This document shows, piece by piece, positions 11,650 to 23,756 of a stretch of DNA of 64,000 nt. The DNA is taken from contig OX578277.1 of assembly GCA_951217055.1 (NCBI GenBank), forward strand, positions 62,838,388 through 62,902,387. Direction: 5' to 3'. This stretch comes from Gerris lacustris. Its lineage: Eukaryota > Arthropoda > Insecta > Hemiptera > Gerridae. Numbering within the stretch: position 1 is the stretch's first letter; every line of letters starts with the position of its first letter. Made by a program: the position numbers and the translations under genes. Under the pieces are notes generated by a model that was not told where the DNA came from, made no database searches, and saw only the letters and a program-made list of their open reading frames with translations.

Positions 11650-12795
11650 CACAATGCATCCAAAACAAAATTAGTAAAAATAAATTGGCTTTGTATGTGC
11701 TTTCAACACCATCACACACAAAAGTTAAAAATGGCAGCCATTTAAAAGTTTGTTTTAGCTATAACTTTTGAACCATTTATTATAATGACGTAAAACTAAC
11801 GCCTTTGTTTAGGATAGATTTGCCCAACGCAATGAAACTACTCTCTAGCCCAATACGTTCTCAAGATAATCAATTATTATTCTTTGTTAAATAAACCAGT
11901 ATTAATTTACGTGGAGAGACAATTTATGTTATTCCTCAATTATTAACAATTTTTTTCTCACAAAATATATTGCGTATAAAAAAATCCGTTTTAGTTTTTT
12001 GACCAAGAATAAATATGACGTTTTTAGATTTTTTCGATGATTTGTTAAAAAAAAAAATCCGTCAAGTACTTGCCAGCAAGCTACTAAAAGGGTTTCTTCG
12101 GTCATAAAATTTCATTTTTTTTTTTCATACGTATAAATATGTATAAAAAGTTGCACTTTGGAGGAATGAGGTGTGCATAATTATCCTTTAGTATCATAGG
12201 TATGCACATATTTGGTTCTTTTGGGGGTAAAATAGTCGCCATTTTTGAGACAGGATGTATATTTGTGATCTACATTTCAAATTCTTTAAAATAAAACACC
12301 TCTCAAAATTTTTTAAAAAAATTATATCAGTTTGGGTCACCATAGTTCTGGTCACCTAAAATTTCAAAATTTCACTTTTTTTATAATGGACTCCCGAAAA
12401 TATCTTTGGCCCACAGAGTATTTTATATTTATGTACTTCTTAATCATTTTTAGGGTCCTTCCTTTTAGGGTAGCGAGGGGGGGGACTTTTTTGCGTTTTG
12501 TTTGAATTATTTAGGGGTAAAATAGTTGCCATTTTGAAAATGCGATATATATCTGTAATCTACATTTTCAAAAAATAAAAATGTTGCAAAGAAAATATTG
12601 AAACATTCAACACAAAATGTTGAAGACATTTTGGGTTGTGAAATTGGGCAAAAAGGTTTAATTTGTATACCTACCAAATTTCAAATCTCTAGCTACAATA
12701 GGTCAGGTAGTATGGTTTTTGATGCGACGGACGGACGGACTAACAACCAAAAGCATAAGGGTTTCTAGGCCGACCTTGAAACCCTAAAAAGAGGG
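11650..12795 (+). repeat. Family G interspersed repeat region
   Basis: This region includes two internal versions of a module reading 'aaatagt(c/t)gccattttga' followed by 'atatatntgtnatctacatt' (about 12228-12300 and 12515-12570). It ends with 'gacggacggacggac' and 'gccgaccttgaaaccctaaa', resembling the ends of the 2459-3143 element. No protein is encoded. A T-run of about 40 follows at 13042-13081. Confidence 0.55.
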
Positions 12796-13038
12796 GGAAA
12801 AGAAAAACAGAATTTTTAAGGGCACATGGCGCAAAGATGAATTGGTGCAAAAACGAAACCAAATATATAATTTTACTCAGGGCGTTTTCCTCCTTCATTT
12901 AACACCCAACATGACGTATTTCCCATAAAACAGAAATGTCGACCCCTTAAACTTTCACCCCTACTATTTAAAGGATGATTTTTTGGAGCTTCCCTATAAT
13001 GTTTTTGTGTTTGGCTTATTACACATATAACATAACTA

Positions 13039-13082
<44 letters not shown>

Positions 13083-13544
13083 TACTATCCGAGATCAGGT
13101 GAGTTATAGATAGATAGGCTGATATCAAATTAGGTTAGATTTTTCGAATTCCGGTTTTCCTTAACACACCCAGCGCCCCTTATTAAATATGTAACTGGAC
13201 TGCGGACATGGACTCGTCTCTTTAGACTCGTGCACAAAAACCGACATGAAGCCGAGAGTCAAGGTGACACGTATATACCAGTGCTCTAGCTTTCGGTTCA
13301 CCTTCGCGAGAGTGTGCTGCTGCCATTTAATATCTGCATAGTTTTACATTGCCTACAGGACCTTTAAAGGTAATCTTTAAAGGGAAGAATTAAATTATGA
13401 TAGCATGATTGTTATGACAAGGTTTTTGTTTGTGGACTAGAGGATGTACGAAAAAAGACTAAGTATTTATCCCTCTCCCACCTTTTAACGAACCATTTTC
13501 TTTATTAATAGCAATGGAGATCATCATTAATTATTTATAACAAT

Positions 13545-14135
13545 TTTGCTTCCAAGCTTACCAAAGGTAACGGAAGCTATATGTGATCGTTCTGAAGAAG
13601 GAAAATGTTATTGTTATGTCTCCGAACACAAAAATACCAAGACCAAAATACATTTCAGACATCAGGAAACATTTGTGTTTCAGTGTATAGGTCTGTCAGT
13701 CGCTCAATTTTTGCAAACCAACGTATCTTAAAAACTACTTGTCTGATTTTAATGAAATTTGGATGGTAGGTCATGATTAGCCTATTGTTGGTCCATATAA
13801 GTTTAAACTTTCGGTGTCCATTGGCTTCTCTTCCACATGCGCACAAACATACATTTATTTACACTTATATGTTCAGAAGTACTCATCTGATTGTTATAAA
13901 ATTTGGATGGTTTTTCGAAAGTAGCCTGCAGATAGTACCAGATTAATTTCAACCGTCTGCGCTCTTTAAATTTTGCTAAATTAATACTTAAATTCATTTA
14001 AAAGAGCAAAACAATTTTGACATAAATAAAAGGGGAGAACAATTAAATAAATTAGACAATAATGGCTAGTAAAAGCATAAAATCAATAAAGTGCGTGCTA
14101 GGATGCGAGGAAGCTATTTTCCACACTATTTGACA
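13545..14135 (+). repeat. Family A high-copy repeat, near full length
   Basis: This is the clearest long copy of the commonest repeat in the window. It runs from 'cttaccaaaggtaacggaag' through 'gacatcaggaaacattt', 'ctgtcagtcgctcaattttt', 'ttttaatgaaatttggatgg', 'ctcttccacatgcgcac' and 'gctaaattaatactt' to a tail 'gcgaggaagctat..ccacac'. Related copies occur in both orientations (see the finding on family A). The translated fragments change frame between copies, so I treat it as non-coding. Confidence 0.85.
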
Positions 14136-14368
14136 GTATATTTTAAATTTTAATTGGGGTATCAAATTAAAGATCATGAAGAGTAGGTTACAAGTATACA
14201 TATATACTTTTACAAATTTTGCATTCCTTATTGGTTTTATGAGTTAAAATAAACCCAAACCACCCTATAAAACCTAGTCCTAAAATTTTGAAATATCATG
14301 CAAATACCTTATTATAGAGCGATGAAAATTAAACGAAAAAAATTCATTTATTTTTTTGTCATTACTGA

Positions 14369-14443
14369 TAAAAAACATTGTGACCCCCCCAGGAATCGAA
14401 CCAGGGGGGTCCCTGGTTCGATCCCTTTAGGGTTATAATGTTT
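14369..14443. repeat. Palindrome built on a tRNA B-box-like sequence
   Basis: AGGAATCGAACCAGG (14391-14405) faces CCTGGTTCGATCCCT (14412-14426) across a short G-rich centre. Complementarity continues outward to AAAACATT and AATGTTTT. GGTTCGATCC is a Pol III B-box consensus, so this looks like a head-to-head tRNA or SINE fragment. Confidence 0.65.
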
Positions 14444-14589
14444 TGGGCCTTCCGCCTAAATTTGTTTATATTTTTTTATTTTCATAAAGACTAGGATTGG
14501 AAAAAATAAAAATAATTATTTCATAATAATAACGTATATTCTTAATAATCTACGAATCCATTAAAAGTACTTGGATGCAAGTAGGTACT

Positions 14590-15015
14590 TGTCTGTGATT
14601 TTTAAAATGTATCTTTCTGTCATTTGCAGTCTGGATAGACGCGTGGAGCCTAAACTACCGGGCTGATTTCAATGAAATTTGGCATACATAGGTTAAAAAT
14701 GATACCCAAGGCGAAATCGAAAAACATTTCTGGAAATTGATTTTGATTAAAACATTCTATAATGTAGTTCATTTAAAGACGAATTCAACCGTATTAATTC
14801 GTCCTCGCAGTGGAAATATAATTTCTCAAAAAATAGCTTTAAATGCGGGTAAAATAAATGTGGTAGCTAGGGTTTGATCCCTAGCCGGAAAGGAGTAATA
14901 ATTTATGAGAAATTTTGACAAAGTGTTACAACGAAATCTACTCGAAACAACAAATAAATGGAAAACGCATGACCAATTAATTAGTAATTATGTGTTACTA
15001 GAATTATGTGTTACT
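14590..15015 (+). mobile_element. Family S2 repeat, copy 2
   Basis: It shares 'cgtggagcctaaactac', 'aatgaaatttggcatac', 'acccaaggcgaaatcga', a B-box-like GGGTTTGATCCC (about 14870) and the tail 'aataaatggaaaac' with the copies at 7385-8085 and 43940-44180. Confidence 0.6.
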
Positions 15016-16355
15016 AGATGAAAAGGTTTAGTACGAATTGTACCGGACAGATTTTTTCTTTTGATTCTTTTGATTCTTTTGGATCTTCAGGTTACTCTTT
15101 CAGCTATAACTAAAACAAAATCTTTTTAGAAGAAATTCGACTCCATCTAAAAGTTAGTTAATCAACCTTAGTCGAAAAGAAGGTATATTACTAGTTGTCG
15201 GAGAGGTCAAGGCGGCCATATTTTCAACTCGACGCCACAAAAAAGAGAAAAAGTTAAAGCGTTTTAACCTTACCGCGAAACCATTTTATTACCATGATAC
15301 AACGTTCCGACCAACTCTTATTACCTTACTTATCCCTTCCACTACTGGTGCGCAACCAAACAGTAAATCCTTGGCAATCTGACTTCTTCTCATAGTACAA
15401 AACAACTTAAAATCTATGTTTTTAATGATTCCGTTTTTTATTCTTTGGTAATAAGTTAATAGTTGTTAGAAATAGTTAAACTGCAGAACAGACAAATGTA
15501 TTTTTAAAAAATAATGCTGTCGACTTGACTTTTTGTTTAGAAGAGAATTTTTATCCTTTAGTGCTTACGATAGTTAAACCCCTTAGCTTTCTCCTTACCC
15601 TCTTGAGTATTGCATAGCGACCTTAAAATGTCATCCCCATCCCGAGAGAAAGTCTCTTTATATAGACTTTTATTGTGTCTTTTTTAAAGTTTTTTTTCTT
15701 CCTTCCTTTTTTCCGTGTTTGTTCGTGCAACCCTTTCTCTCAGGTTGTGACAGGTAACGTTCTACGTCTATAAATGTTGTCTTTTTTGACAATTCTTTAT
15801 TTTCTTCGGTCTGTAACTGTTGGCGAGTTAGGGGGGATATTTTATTACATCTATAAAACAGCGATACCTATCTCAATGGAATGTGAAGATTTATTTTTAT
15901 TATCTTCCCTTCTTTTTTTAATGGGAACTTCTGGTTGTAAATATCGTTTGGCCTGTATGAAATGACAAGTGGAATCGGACTGTTAGTAAGTAGCCAGGCG
16001 CCTTTGAAACTAAAACAAATCGGTTTGGAGTTTACGGATACTAAAAGGAATTAAAATTTTAAAATGATTGTAAAAATCTGACCTATACAATCCATTAAAA
16101 TGGAAACAAACGTTCAAATCAAATTCATAAATATTTTAATTCAAAAACTTTAGTTATAAATGTGTTTGAGATAAGATTGATCGTCCAATCAATATATTAG
16201 ATCACAAGTTAACATTTTACAGATTGTGAACCATTTACAAATATTTACGATTTTATAAATTTAGTTTACTGAGCGAGTGTGTCGTTTATGGCTTTTATAA
16301 TTTGCCGTACATAAGTGATTAAGAGTAAAATGGTTAGGAGAAATTCATATAACTA
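15016..16355. other. Unique-looking intronic DNA
   Basis: No repeat family from elsewhere in the window is seen here. A pyrimidine-rich stretch lies at 15560-15750 and a TTCTTTTGATTC triplication near 15055-15085. The open frame at 15774-15965 has no recognised similarity. A regulatory role is possible but not shown by the sequence. Confidence 0.4.
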
Positions 16356-16359
16356 GGGT

Positions 16360-16925
16360 TGAAAGTTAAAGTTTAGAATTGCTATTGTAAAGTTTAGTAC
16401 TAGTGGGAGTATGGTTTAGCACTAGTATAAGTAGAGTTTAGTAATTTTTATTTTATTTACTTATTACAGAAAGTTATATTTCTGTACATATTGCAATAAA
16501 TGCAGGTATAATTACAAGGAAAAAAGTAAACATTTTCGGTTAATTAAGTGTCTTAAGATTTGATTTGATTAAATTATTCAGTCTTAATCTCAAAGCACAA
16601 TTAGCTAATTGACATACAAACAAACAACACACAAAAGAACTGATAAAGAATCAAACTTTAATTAATTAAATATAAGTAGAGTTTAGTATTTAGGAGAGTT
16701 AAGTATAAAGGTTACAGGAGAACTAAGTAGTTCTGAATGAGTAGAGTTGTAGAATAACAACTTAGAGTTTAGGGGTTACTGGAGAACTAGTTCTTGCATG
16801 AGTAGACTTGAAGAGTAGAGTTTAGGAGCTATAGAAGGACTAGTTCTTGTATGAGTAAAATAAAGGAGTATGAGAGAGAGTAAGTAGAGTGAAGGAGTAG
16901 AGTTTAGGAGTTAAGGAGAACTTTT
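16360..16925 (+). repeat. Degenerate tandem repeat (AGTAGAGTTTAG units)
   Basis: Units of roughly 50-65 bp recur, each with 'agtagagtt', 'tttaggag', 'ggagaacta' and 'gttcttg.atg'. The clearest unit starts are near 16676, 16741, 16801 and 16854. The earlier part is interrupted by 'gattaaattattcag' and flanking AT-rich sequence. This is a decayed minisatellite. Confidence 0.65.
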
Positions 16926-17142
16926 AATTGGAACAATATTATAGTGTTAGAGAACACTGACACATAGAATAGAACACATTATAGTGTGTACAAAATTATA
17001 TTATAGAGTAGTTCAAAATTTGTTCAAATTGGGATAAGAATTTTATCAGAGTGAATAGATGTAATATTACTAACACACATCATGTACTTTACATCAAGTA
17101 AATTCAAAAATTATTTTTTATTATACTGTTTTACATATTTTT

Positions 17143-17651
17143 ACTTTTCCTCACTACCTATAGTAGGATAAGTATTGTTTTCTCAAAAAATTTTTTTTTT
17201 CGAGATTTCAACGGCATTATCCGTTTTAGGTGTTTTTAAGACCTCCTGAGTGGTTTTCGGCATGACGTCTGTATGTATATGGGTTATCATCGTAGCGCCC
17301 AAGGTATTAAACCTAGAGAGTTAAAACTTGGCAGAAAATTCAGTCCTTACCTGCAGTGGTGCCGCCCCGAAAATCAACTTTTTCCGCCATCTTGAACCCA
17401 GTTTGCTGAGTCAGCAAAAATTTAAAAAAAAATTGTAAAAAAAAGTTTGTTTACATCTGTCAAAATACCGCCAAACTACAAATAATTAAATAAATATAGG
17501 TATTAAAAATAAGGTTCTTTTGAAGAATGATAATAAATCAGCTAGTTAAGAACGGTCCCCCATCCAAGTTCTGACCATGTCCAATGCTGATTCCTCCTGC
17601 TGCGAAGCAGCAGGAGAGGCCACTTTAGTGTCCTCTGAAGTGAGGAAAAGT
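17143..17651 (-). mobile_element. 5S-rRNA-containing element (family D, copy 1)
   Basis: The element is bounded by inverted 13-mers ACTTTTCCTCACT (17143-17155) and AGTGAGGAAAAGT (17639-17651). Near the right end, 17554-17590 on the minus strand matches the 3' half of 5S rRNA (GTCAGAACTTGGATGGG and GACCG, next to AGCATTGGAC). A 10-bp hairpin CTCCTGCTGC/GCAGCAGGAG sits at 17594-17616. This copy is about 300 bp shorter than copy 2 through an internal deletion. Confidence 0.7.
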
Positions 17652-18118
17652 TCCGAGGTACCCCGTACCCAATTTTTTGTAATTTTGTGTAGATAATTTA
17701 AAATTACCTAGGTAATTTAAATACATAATCTGTCCAAGTGTTCTAGGTAGTTAAGAAGTGGGTCAAATTTAGGTTACAAGTTTTGGTGACAAAAATTAAA
17801 CCAAGTTAAATAAGTAATAGGCATTACTTATTTGTTAGTGCCAACTATTGTTATTAATAATTATTTTAAAGTGGATCATTTTTTTTAACCCAATAAGCTG
17901 TAAAAGTATACTTTTTGTTACTTAGGTAGTTGGGTAATTTGTTAAAAGAAAATACTGACCACTGTGCAATTTAAGAATGTTTAATTCTTCCTGGTTGATG
18001 ACTAAGTTGTTATTTTTTTTCTATTATACTGACATTATTGTCCTTGCTTCTTCGATAATTGAATCACATAAAATCTTAGTAGAATTTGTAATTCTGATTA
18101 TAAAATACTCCGATTAAC

Positions 18119-18156
18119 AGTGGCATCTTAACCCCAGAAGGGTGTAAGATGCCACT
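18119..18156. repeat. Short hairpin
   Basis: AGTGGCATCTTA (18119-18130) pairs perfectly with TAAGATGCCACT (18145-18156) around a 14-nt loop. It lies just before the T-run that borders family D copy 2. Confidence 0.7.
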
Positions 18157-18186
18157 TAAAGCATTTTTTTTTTTTTTTTAATTTTT

Positions 18187-19000
18187 ACTTTTCCTCACTA
18201 CCTATAGTAGGAAAAATACTGTTTTCACCAAAAAATGTTTTTTCCGAGATTTCAACGGAATTATCCCTTTTGGGTGTTTTTAAGACCTCCTAAGTGGTTT
18301 TCAGCATGACGTCTGTATGTGTGTATGTGTGTGTGTTATCATCGTAGCGCCCAAGGTATTTAACCTAGAGAGTTGAAACTTGGCAGAAAAATCAGTTCTT
18401 ACTTGTAGTGGTACGGCCGGAAAATCAAATTTTTCCGCCATCCTGAACCCAGTTTGTTGAGTCAGCAAAAATTTTAAAAAAACGTAATAAATCGACAATG
18501 GTCCTGATCGAGTTGAAATTTGGCACGAATATACCTCTCTGTATGACAAACAAGCCCACCAAATTTAATTTTGATATTGGCCGCCATTTTGAAGTTATGT
18601 ATCAATTTTTGAATTTTTAAACTTTGACGGTTAATAATACCGAAAGTATAAATAGGTTTTTGACGTATAGCATATCGTTAGAACCGGAAAAAATTAAGGA
18701 ACAAATATAAAAAAAAATCAATGAAATTCCATAAATTAGTTTAAAAGTTATAAGCGAATATAATTATTTATTAGTGCGATAATTTTGATAACGTCAAAGT
18801 TTGTTTACATCTGTCAAAATACCGCCAAACTTCAAATAATTAAATAAAATATAGGTATTAAAAATAAGGTTTTTTTGAAGAATGATAATAAATCAGTTTG
18901 TTCAGAACGGTCACCCATCCAAGTACTGACCTCGTCCAATGCTGTTTCCTCCTGCTGCGAAGCAGCAGGAGAGGATGGCCTCTGCGAAGTGAGGAAAAGT
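18187..19000 (-). mobile_element. 5S-rRNA-containing element (family D, copy 2)
   Basis: It has the same 13-bp inverted ends as copy 1 (18187-18199 and 18988-19000). On the minus strand the segment 18931-18909 reads GGTCAGTACTTGGATGGGTG and continues ACC. That is identical to a typical 5S rRNA 3' half, with AGCATTGGACGAG before it in place of the usual GTTG/GGCC-rich stretch. The hairpin CTCCTGCTGC/GCAGCAGGAG is at 18949-18971. A T-run (an A-tail on the minus strand) lies just outside at about 18165-18180, which suits an A-tailed SINE3-like retroposon. The inverted ends suit a MITE-like element. Confidence 0.75.
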
Positions 19001-19167
19001 TCCGAGGTACCAGGTACCCGATTTTTTATTTTTAAATCTTAGTGCTATAATCCATCATCCTGGAAAAGTATAATATGTAAATATGTATAATAACTCAATC
19101 TATACTATACGATTTGAAAATTACACTTGTAATTGAGGTTGTCGTGTTAAAGGGTCGTGTTAAGGGG

Positions 19168-19170
<3 letters not shown>

Positions 19171-19241
<71 letters not shown>
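19171..19241. repeat. (AT)n microsatellite
   Basis: About 35 perfect AT dinucleotides follow 'taaggggggt'. Confidence 0.97.
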
Positions 19242-19246
<5 letters not shown>

Positions 19247-19249
19247 AAC

Positions 19250-20515
19250 TATGAATCACTTGGTTAGATAGAGATCAGAACTTATTACCAAATGTAATGA
19301 TTGAAAGAAAAAAAAATTAAAGAACACAATAAAGGACGCTCTAAGCTTAATACATCCATAGTAGATTCTGGACTTTCCCCTAACAATGCAATTTGTATGA
19401 TTGATTCGACCTGTGGCATTCCTTCAAGTCAGTAGGCTTTCACATATTGTTATTCCAGTGGTGATTCAATAACACCTTGAGTGGGCCACCCTGTCATGCA
19501 CTCCATTCGAGTAAACAAACAATCAACCATATAAATAAACATTGATTCGTTTCTTAGGAACTTTAGTTCCGTTTAAGAAGAGTTTGGTATTTAGGACATA
19601 CACATGTATATTCAAGGGTAGATATGTGATACATTATTAGATATCTATTTAAAAAAAAAAAAAAAAAAAACAACATATAATTAGGAACCATTTCTGCTTA
19701 TGGTGATGCTTATATTATAACTATAACATAATGAACTAATATAAATAAATATCTTTAAACATTTTTTTTTTTAATTTACTCCATAAATTAAACAAAAAAA
19801 TCACGTCAAGTTTATATTAGGTCAAATCATTATGTCTGATTTTTGGTTTTTAGAAGCAATAAACATTTTAAGGAAGTAAATTATGCAGGAATTAAATTAA
19901 ATATATCTATTAACTTCATTTTTTGTTTTTTATTAAATAAATATTGCTACTTTCATACATATATTAATATTGCATACAACCATAGTATAATGAATTTGTC
20001 TGTAATCTCTATTACAGATTACATTATTTTTAAAAGCTGACCACAATTTACCTAAGTGGATTAGCAAAATTTAAAAAGGTTTCCTGTTCTTTCATTTCAT
20101 GCTGGAAAAAAAACTATATTTGTTCTTCGATTGTATGAATCATAATAGGTATAACAAGTATAATAAATTGTAAATTTCGTACATAATCTTCGATAGAGCC
20201 ACGCTTTGCTGGAATTATATATTTTTTCTATATATTAGCTTTTTGTTATAAGAAATATGTTTATTCTGTGAAAAATATTTCACAGTAGGTAATTCAAACT
20301 TAGTGCTTAGTATTTTCTTCTCTTTAAAAAACAAATAAATAAAAATTAAGCATAACTACAAAGAAAAACTTTTTGAAGTAAACATGGAAATTCACTTTAA
20401 CTCTAACTATTTAAAGGTTATATTTACACGTTAAGTACCTAAGACAAGAAGGTTTAACTGCCACTCTAGAATAAAACAAATATACTTACGTTAGGTATGT
20501 AGGCTAAGCCAGTAT
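19250..20515. other. AT-rich intronic DNA, nothing recognised
   Basis: No gene, RNA or known family was seen. An A-run lies at about 19652-19670. The open frame at 19843-20040 is ordinary AT-rich sequence. Confidence 0.5.
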
Positions 20516-20519
20516 TGCT

Positions 20520-20830
20520 TTATAGTATCCCATGTGGCCTACCCTTAATAATTTTAAGGCGCCCTTGTACAGTCTTCCATAATGGAAGCTTACGTTTACG
20601 TGAGCATTGCGCGCGAGTGCTGGGCGGGTAACGTTGTCCAACGAACTAGTCCTGGGAATTGGTAAAGTGAACATGTGTACCAAATTTTAACTAAATCGGT
20701 CAACTTTTACTCAAGATATCGTCATTGGTCGATTTTGTTACGGTTGGTTTTATGACGGTCATTTCTTTTTTAATCACTCCCAGACTCCAGACGCTGTAAC
20801 GTCCCATGCGGAACTTGGTTCCAAAAAACA
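20520..20830 (+). repeat. Family B repeat, copy 1
   Basis: The diagnostic run is 'cttacgtttacgtgagc', 'tccaacgaact', 'ggtaaagtgaacatgtgtac', 'acttttactcaagatatcgt' and 'gaacttggttccaaaa'. Other copies are at 48020-48670, 58200-58515 and 62125-62785. Confidence 0.75.
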
Positions 20831-20841
20831 TTAGATGCAGC

Positions 20842-20874
<33 letters not shown>

Positions 20875-20878
<4 letters not shown>

Positions 20879-21378
20879 CGAAGGATAGACAGAAATCCAT
20901 TTCAGAGAACAAGGAACATTTTCTGTCCCATGTCTGTCTGTCTGTCGTTCAATATTTTTGTGGACGAAATACCATCAAAAACTACTCACACAATTTTGAC
21001 ACATAATTTTTTGATAACAATAGGTACTCAATCGATTTAGTATTATAATTAGTCCATTGTTGGTTCCATATAACATTGAACCTTATAAAAAAAAAAAACT
21101 CTTGGTTTTTCTTCCACATGAAAATTTAATGGTTTGTCGAAAATAGCCTACAGATGGTTACACAATAATTTCAACCGTTTCAGCTCATTACATTTTGCTA
21201 AATTGATATTTTTATTCATGTAAAAAATTGAAACAAATGATTTTCAAAAGGTGGGGGAATAAATAAATCTAACAATAATAGGTCAACACGCTATAGGACG
21301 TGAGGACGCTATGTGCTAATAAAAAAGGGGGAGATTAAATTACATAGATAATAATGAGTTGTAAAAGTAAAACACCAT
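20875..21378 (+). repeat. Family A repeat, interrupted at its 3' end
   Basis: The family A sequence runs normally to 'gagttgtaaaagtaaaacac' and stops at a TTAA. The matching tail ('aggacgcgaggaagctatgt') appears at 26737 on the far side of a TTAA, as if a 5.35-kb insertion split the repeat. Confidence 0.65.
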
Positions 21379-21408
21379 TTAAGGCGGGGCGGGAACCTGT
21401 AGTGTTTT

Positions 21409-21688
21409 CGTAGTTAACAAATAGGGCCTCTATTTTAAGAGATAGAGAGCTGATTTTTTTTTCAAAAGATTCACAACTAAATCCCAAAGGGCGGCTAGTT
21501 TTTAGATTTTTTATATTTGGTTTATTTTAGCCCTAAAAAAGCTCTAAAAGTCAAAAATTGTATTTTCATGAACGAAATTCAAAATTCTAAAAACTAGCCG
21601 CCCTTAAGAAGCATTAGTAGATGCCAAATATGTAAAAATTATTTTAAAATAATTAAATTTGGAGGCTGCATTTGTTAACTACGATTTG
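21409..21688. repeat. Large hairpin at the left end of the TTAA-flanked region
   Basis: GTAGTTAACAAAT near 21410 pairs with ATTTGTTAACTAC near 21672-21684. Inside it AAGGGCGGCTAGTTTTTAGA (21487-21506) pairs perfectly with the inverse at 21586-21605. Confidence 0.75.
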
Positions 21689-21899
21689 ACGGGACAAGGC
21701 CGTCCGCTACTGAACCTGGTGGAATTTTAATGTACTAGTGAATTAGGTTCTATTCAATTTGAGAAAGGGAATGAAAGGTGGAGTGTCATGTGTACCGAGT
21801 CCCGGGTACTCCCACCCTGACTGCCTCTAGTTCTAACCCTCTTCCTTATCTCTTACTATTCTTACTAATACCAACACAACTTATACACTTTAATGAACT

Positions 21900-22300
21900 A
21901 GTATAATGTCTTCGATTTCAAAAATTACAAGACAAAAATCCGTTTCAGATATCAGTTAACTTTTTCGGTCCCTCTGTCTGCATCCATTTTTTTTTTAACT
22001 AACATAATTCAAAAACTGCTTATCTATATTATAATAAAATATATTATAATGGTAGTTCATAATGCCATTGTTGGTCCCATTTGAACTTCTACTTCTGCCC
22101 CTATTTCTTTCTCTTCCACAGTGTTCAAAAATACGTTTATTTACACTTATATCTTCAAAATAATGTTCTGATTTTCAAGAAATTTGGATGGTTTACAGTT
22201 TACAGTAGTCCTAAGATAGCTCAAGATTAATTTCAACCACCTGTACCTGTGCTCATTAAATATTGCTAAATTATACCTATAATAAAACCAAATTATTTAA
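21900..22300 (+). repeat. Family A repeat copy
   Basis: It runs from 'tgtcttcgatttcaaaaatt' and 'aatccgtttcagatatcag' through 'cttctacttctg' and 'ttacacttatatcttcaaaa' to 'attgctaaattatacct'. The open frames overlapping it are not conserved between copies. Confidence 0.75.
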
Positions 22301-22479
22301 TGAATTAACCGCTAATATATAACAATAACCGCTTTCTATAGTGGGCTATATTGGTACTCTCACTACAATTTTGGCAGATTTATAATAAAAAAACCATTCC
22401 GCGCCAACTCAAACAAACTTTAAGAGTTAATAATTACATAGTCTAGTGTTCACTATTTATTAGTTTTCGTAGGTACATT

Positions 22480-22900
22480 TAATTATTTTAGACTATTTAC
22501 CATACAAATAACTTCTCCTCGGCGGGAAATCGAACCCGGCCTCTTTCCGTCCCAGTGTAAAGCTATTTTCTCAGGAACTAGATTTTCCCGGGAGAACGGC
22601 TTATATATTTAGATTCGTATTTAAATAGACTACATTTTATAATTTTATAATCAAAATCCTCGAAACTGTTTTCGAGAAATGATTTCTTTTTACGTTTTTT
22701 TGAGTTTTTGGAGGTAGTGCCCCAAACAGTTTTTGGAACTAAAATTAATTTCACAATTTCGCCTGGGGGTAAGAGTTTTTTGAACATGTATGCCAAATTT
22801 CGTCAAAATTGGCCCAGTAGTTTAACCTCAGGGGACCTCAAAACGTGTAAATCACACATCGCGCCATGAAAATATTATTTCTTTATACGAGAAAGTAAAA
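22480..22900 (-). mobile_element. Family S2 repeat, minus-strand copy
   Basis: On the minus strand it contains TCTAGTTCCTGAGAAAATAG, an anticodon-like region, and GGGTTCGATTTCCCG (about 22508-22530). This is a good Pol III B box and the best tRNA-like head of the family. The other end finishes 'tttactttctcgtataaag', matching the start of the copy at 7385. Confidence 0.65.
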
Positions 22901-22904
22901 AAAG

Positions 22905-23525
22905 AAAATTTAAATAAATTAGACTATAATGAATTGTAAAAGTATAAAATCATTATAGATTGGCAAATTACTGATTGGCAGACAATTTTTCTTTACACTA
23001 GTTTGGCCAATCAATTATGTATTCATTTTACTATAAACCTGACAAGATAACAAATTTTTCTTTCGAGCTTACAGCTTACCTAAGACAATGTAAGTTATGT
23101 GATGTTTAATGTTTCCGATTTTAAAACTTCTAAAACAGAAATCCGTTTCAGACATCAGGGAACATTTTTGGTTTAGTGATTGTCTTTTGCCCATTTTTTG
23201 CGAGCCAACATATTTCAAAAACTGCTTATCCGATTTAATGAATTTAGATGGTATCTAGTATTTAGAATTCAGATAGAATTAGTCATTGACATTGTTGGTC
23301 ATTGTTGGTCCCATATAAGTTTCAAACTTCTGCTCTCATTAGTTTCTCTTCCACATGCACGTAAACATACATTTATTTACACCTATATCTTCAAAAATAC
23401 ATCTGATTAAAATGAATTATAAATATTTTGTCGAAAGTAGCCCTCAGAAAGCCCCAGATTAATTTAAAACGACTCTGCTCTTTAAATTTTGCAAGTTAAA
23501 AAAGCAAGGTTATGATAATTTCTTC
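22905..23525 (+). repeat. Family A tail fragment plus another family A copy
   Basis: 22905-22990 is the tail ('aaataaattagactataatg' to 'actgattggcagac'). 23060-23520 is a further head-to-body copy with 'ccgtttcagacatcaggga' and 'cttccacatgcacgtaaac'. Confidence 0.7.
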
Positions 23526-23756
23526 ATATAATTATATTTTTGCTTTTGCCAACACCAAAATCTACAAATAATTTAAAATTATAGTTCACGTTAATGCTTT
23601 TAATTTTTATTACAAATAATATACAAAAACAACTAAAAATTGTAAAAAATAAAAAAAAAATTTGTATGACATTGTTTGGGCATAATTACAATATTTGAAA
23701 TTTTTTCACCATCACTACTGTAACAAAATCATTATAGACCAATAAAAAGTCTTTTT

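Noticed and set aside
20700..21006. Open frames with poly-Phe or poly-Lys runs
   Set aside because: They come from the A-run at about 20847-20874 between repeat families B and A.
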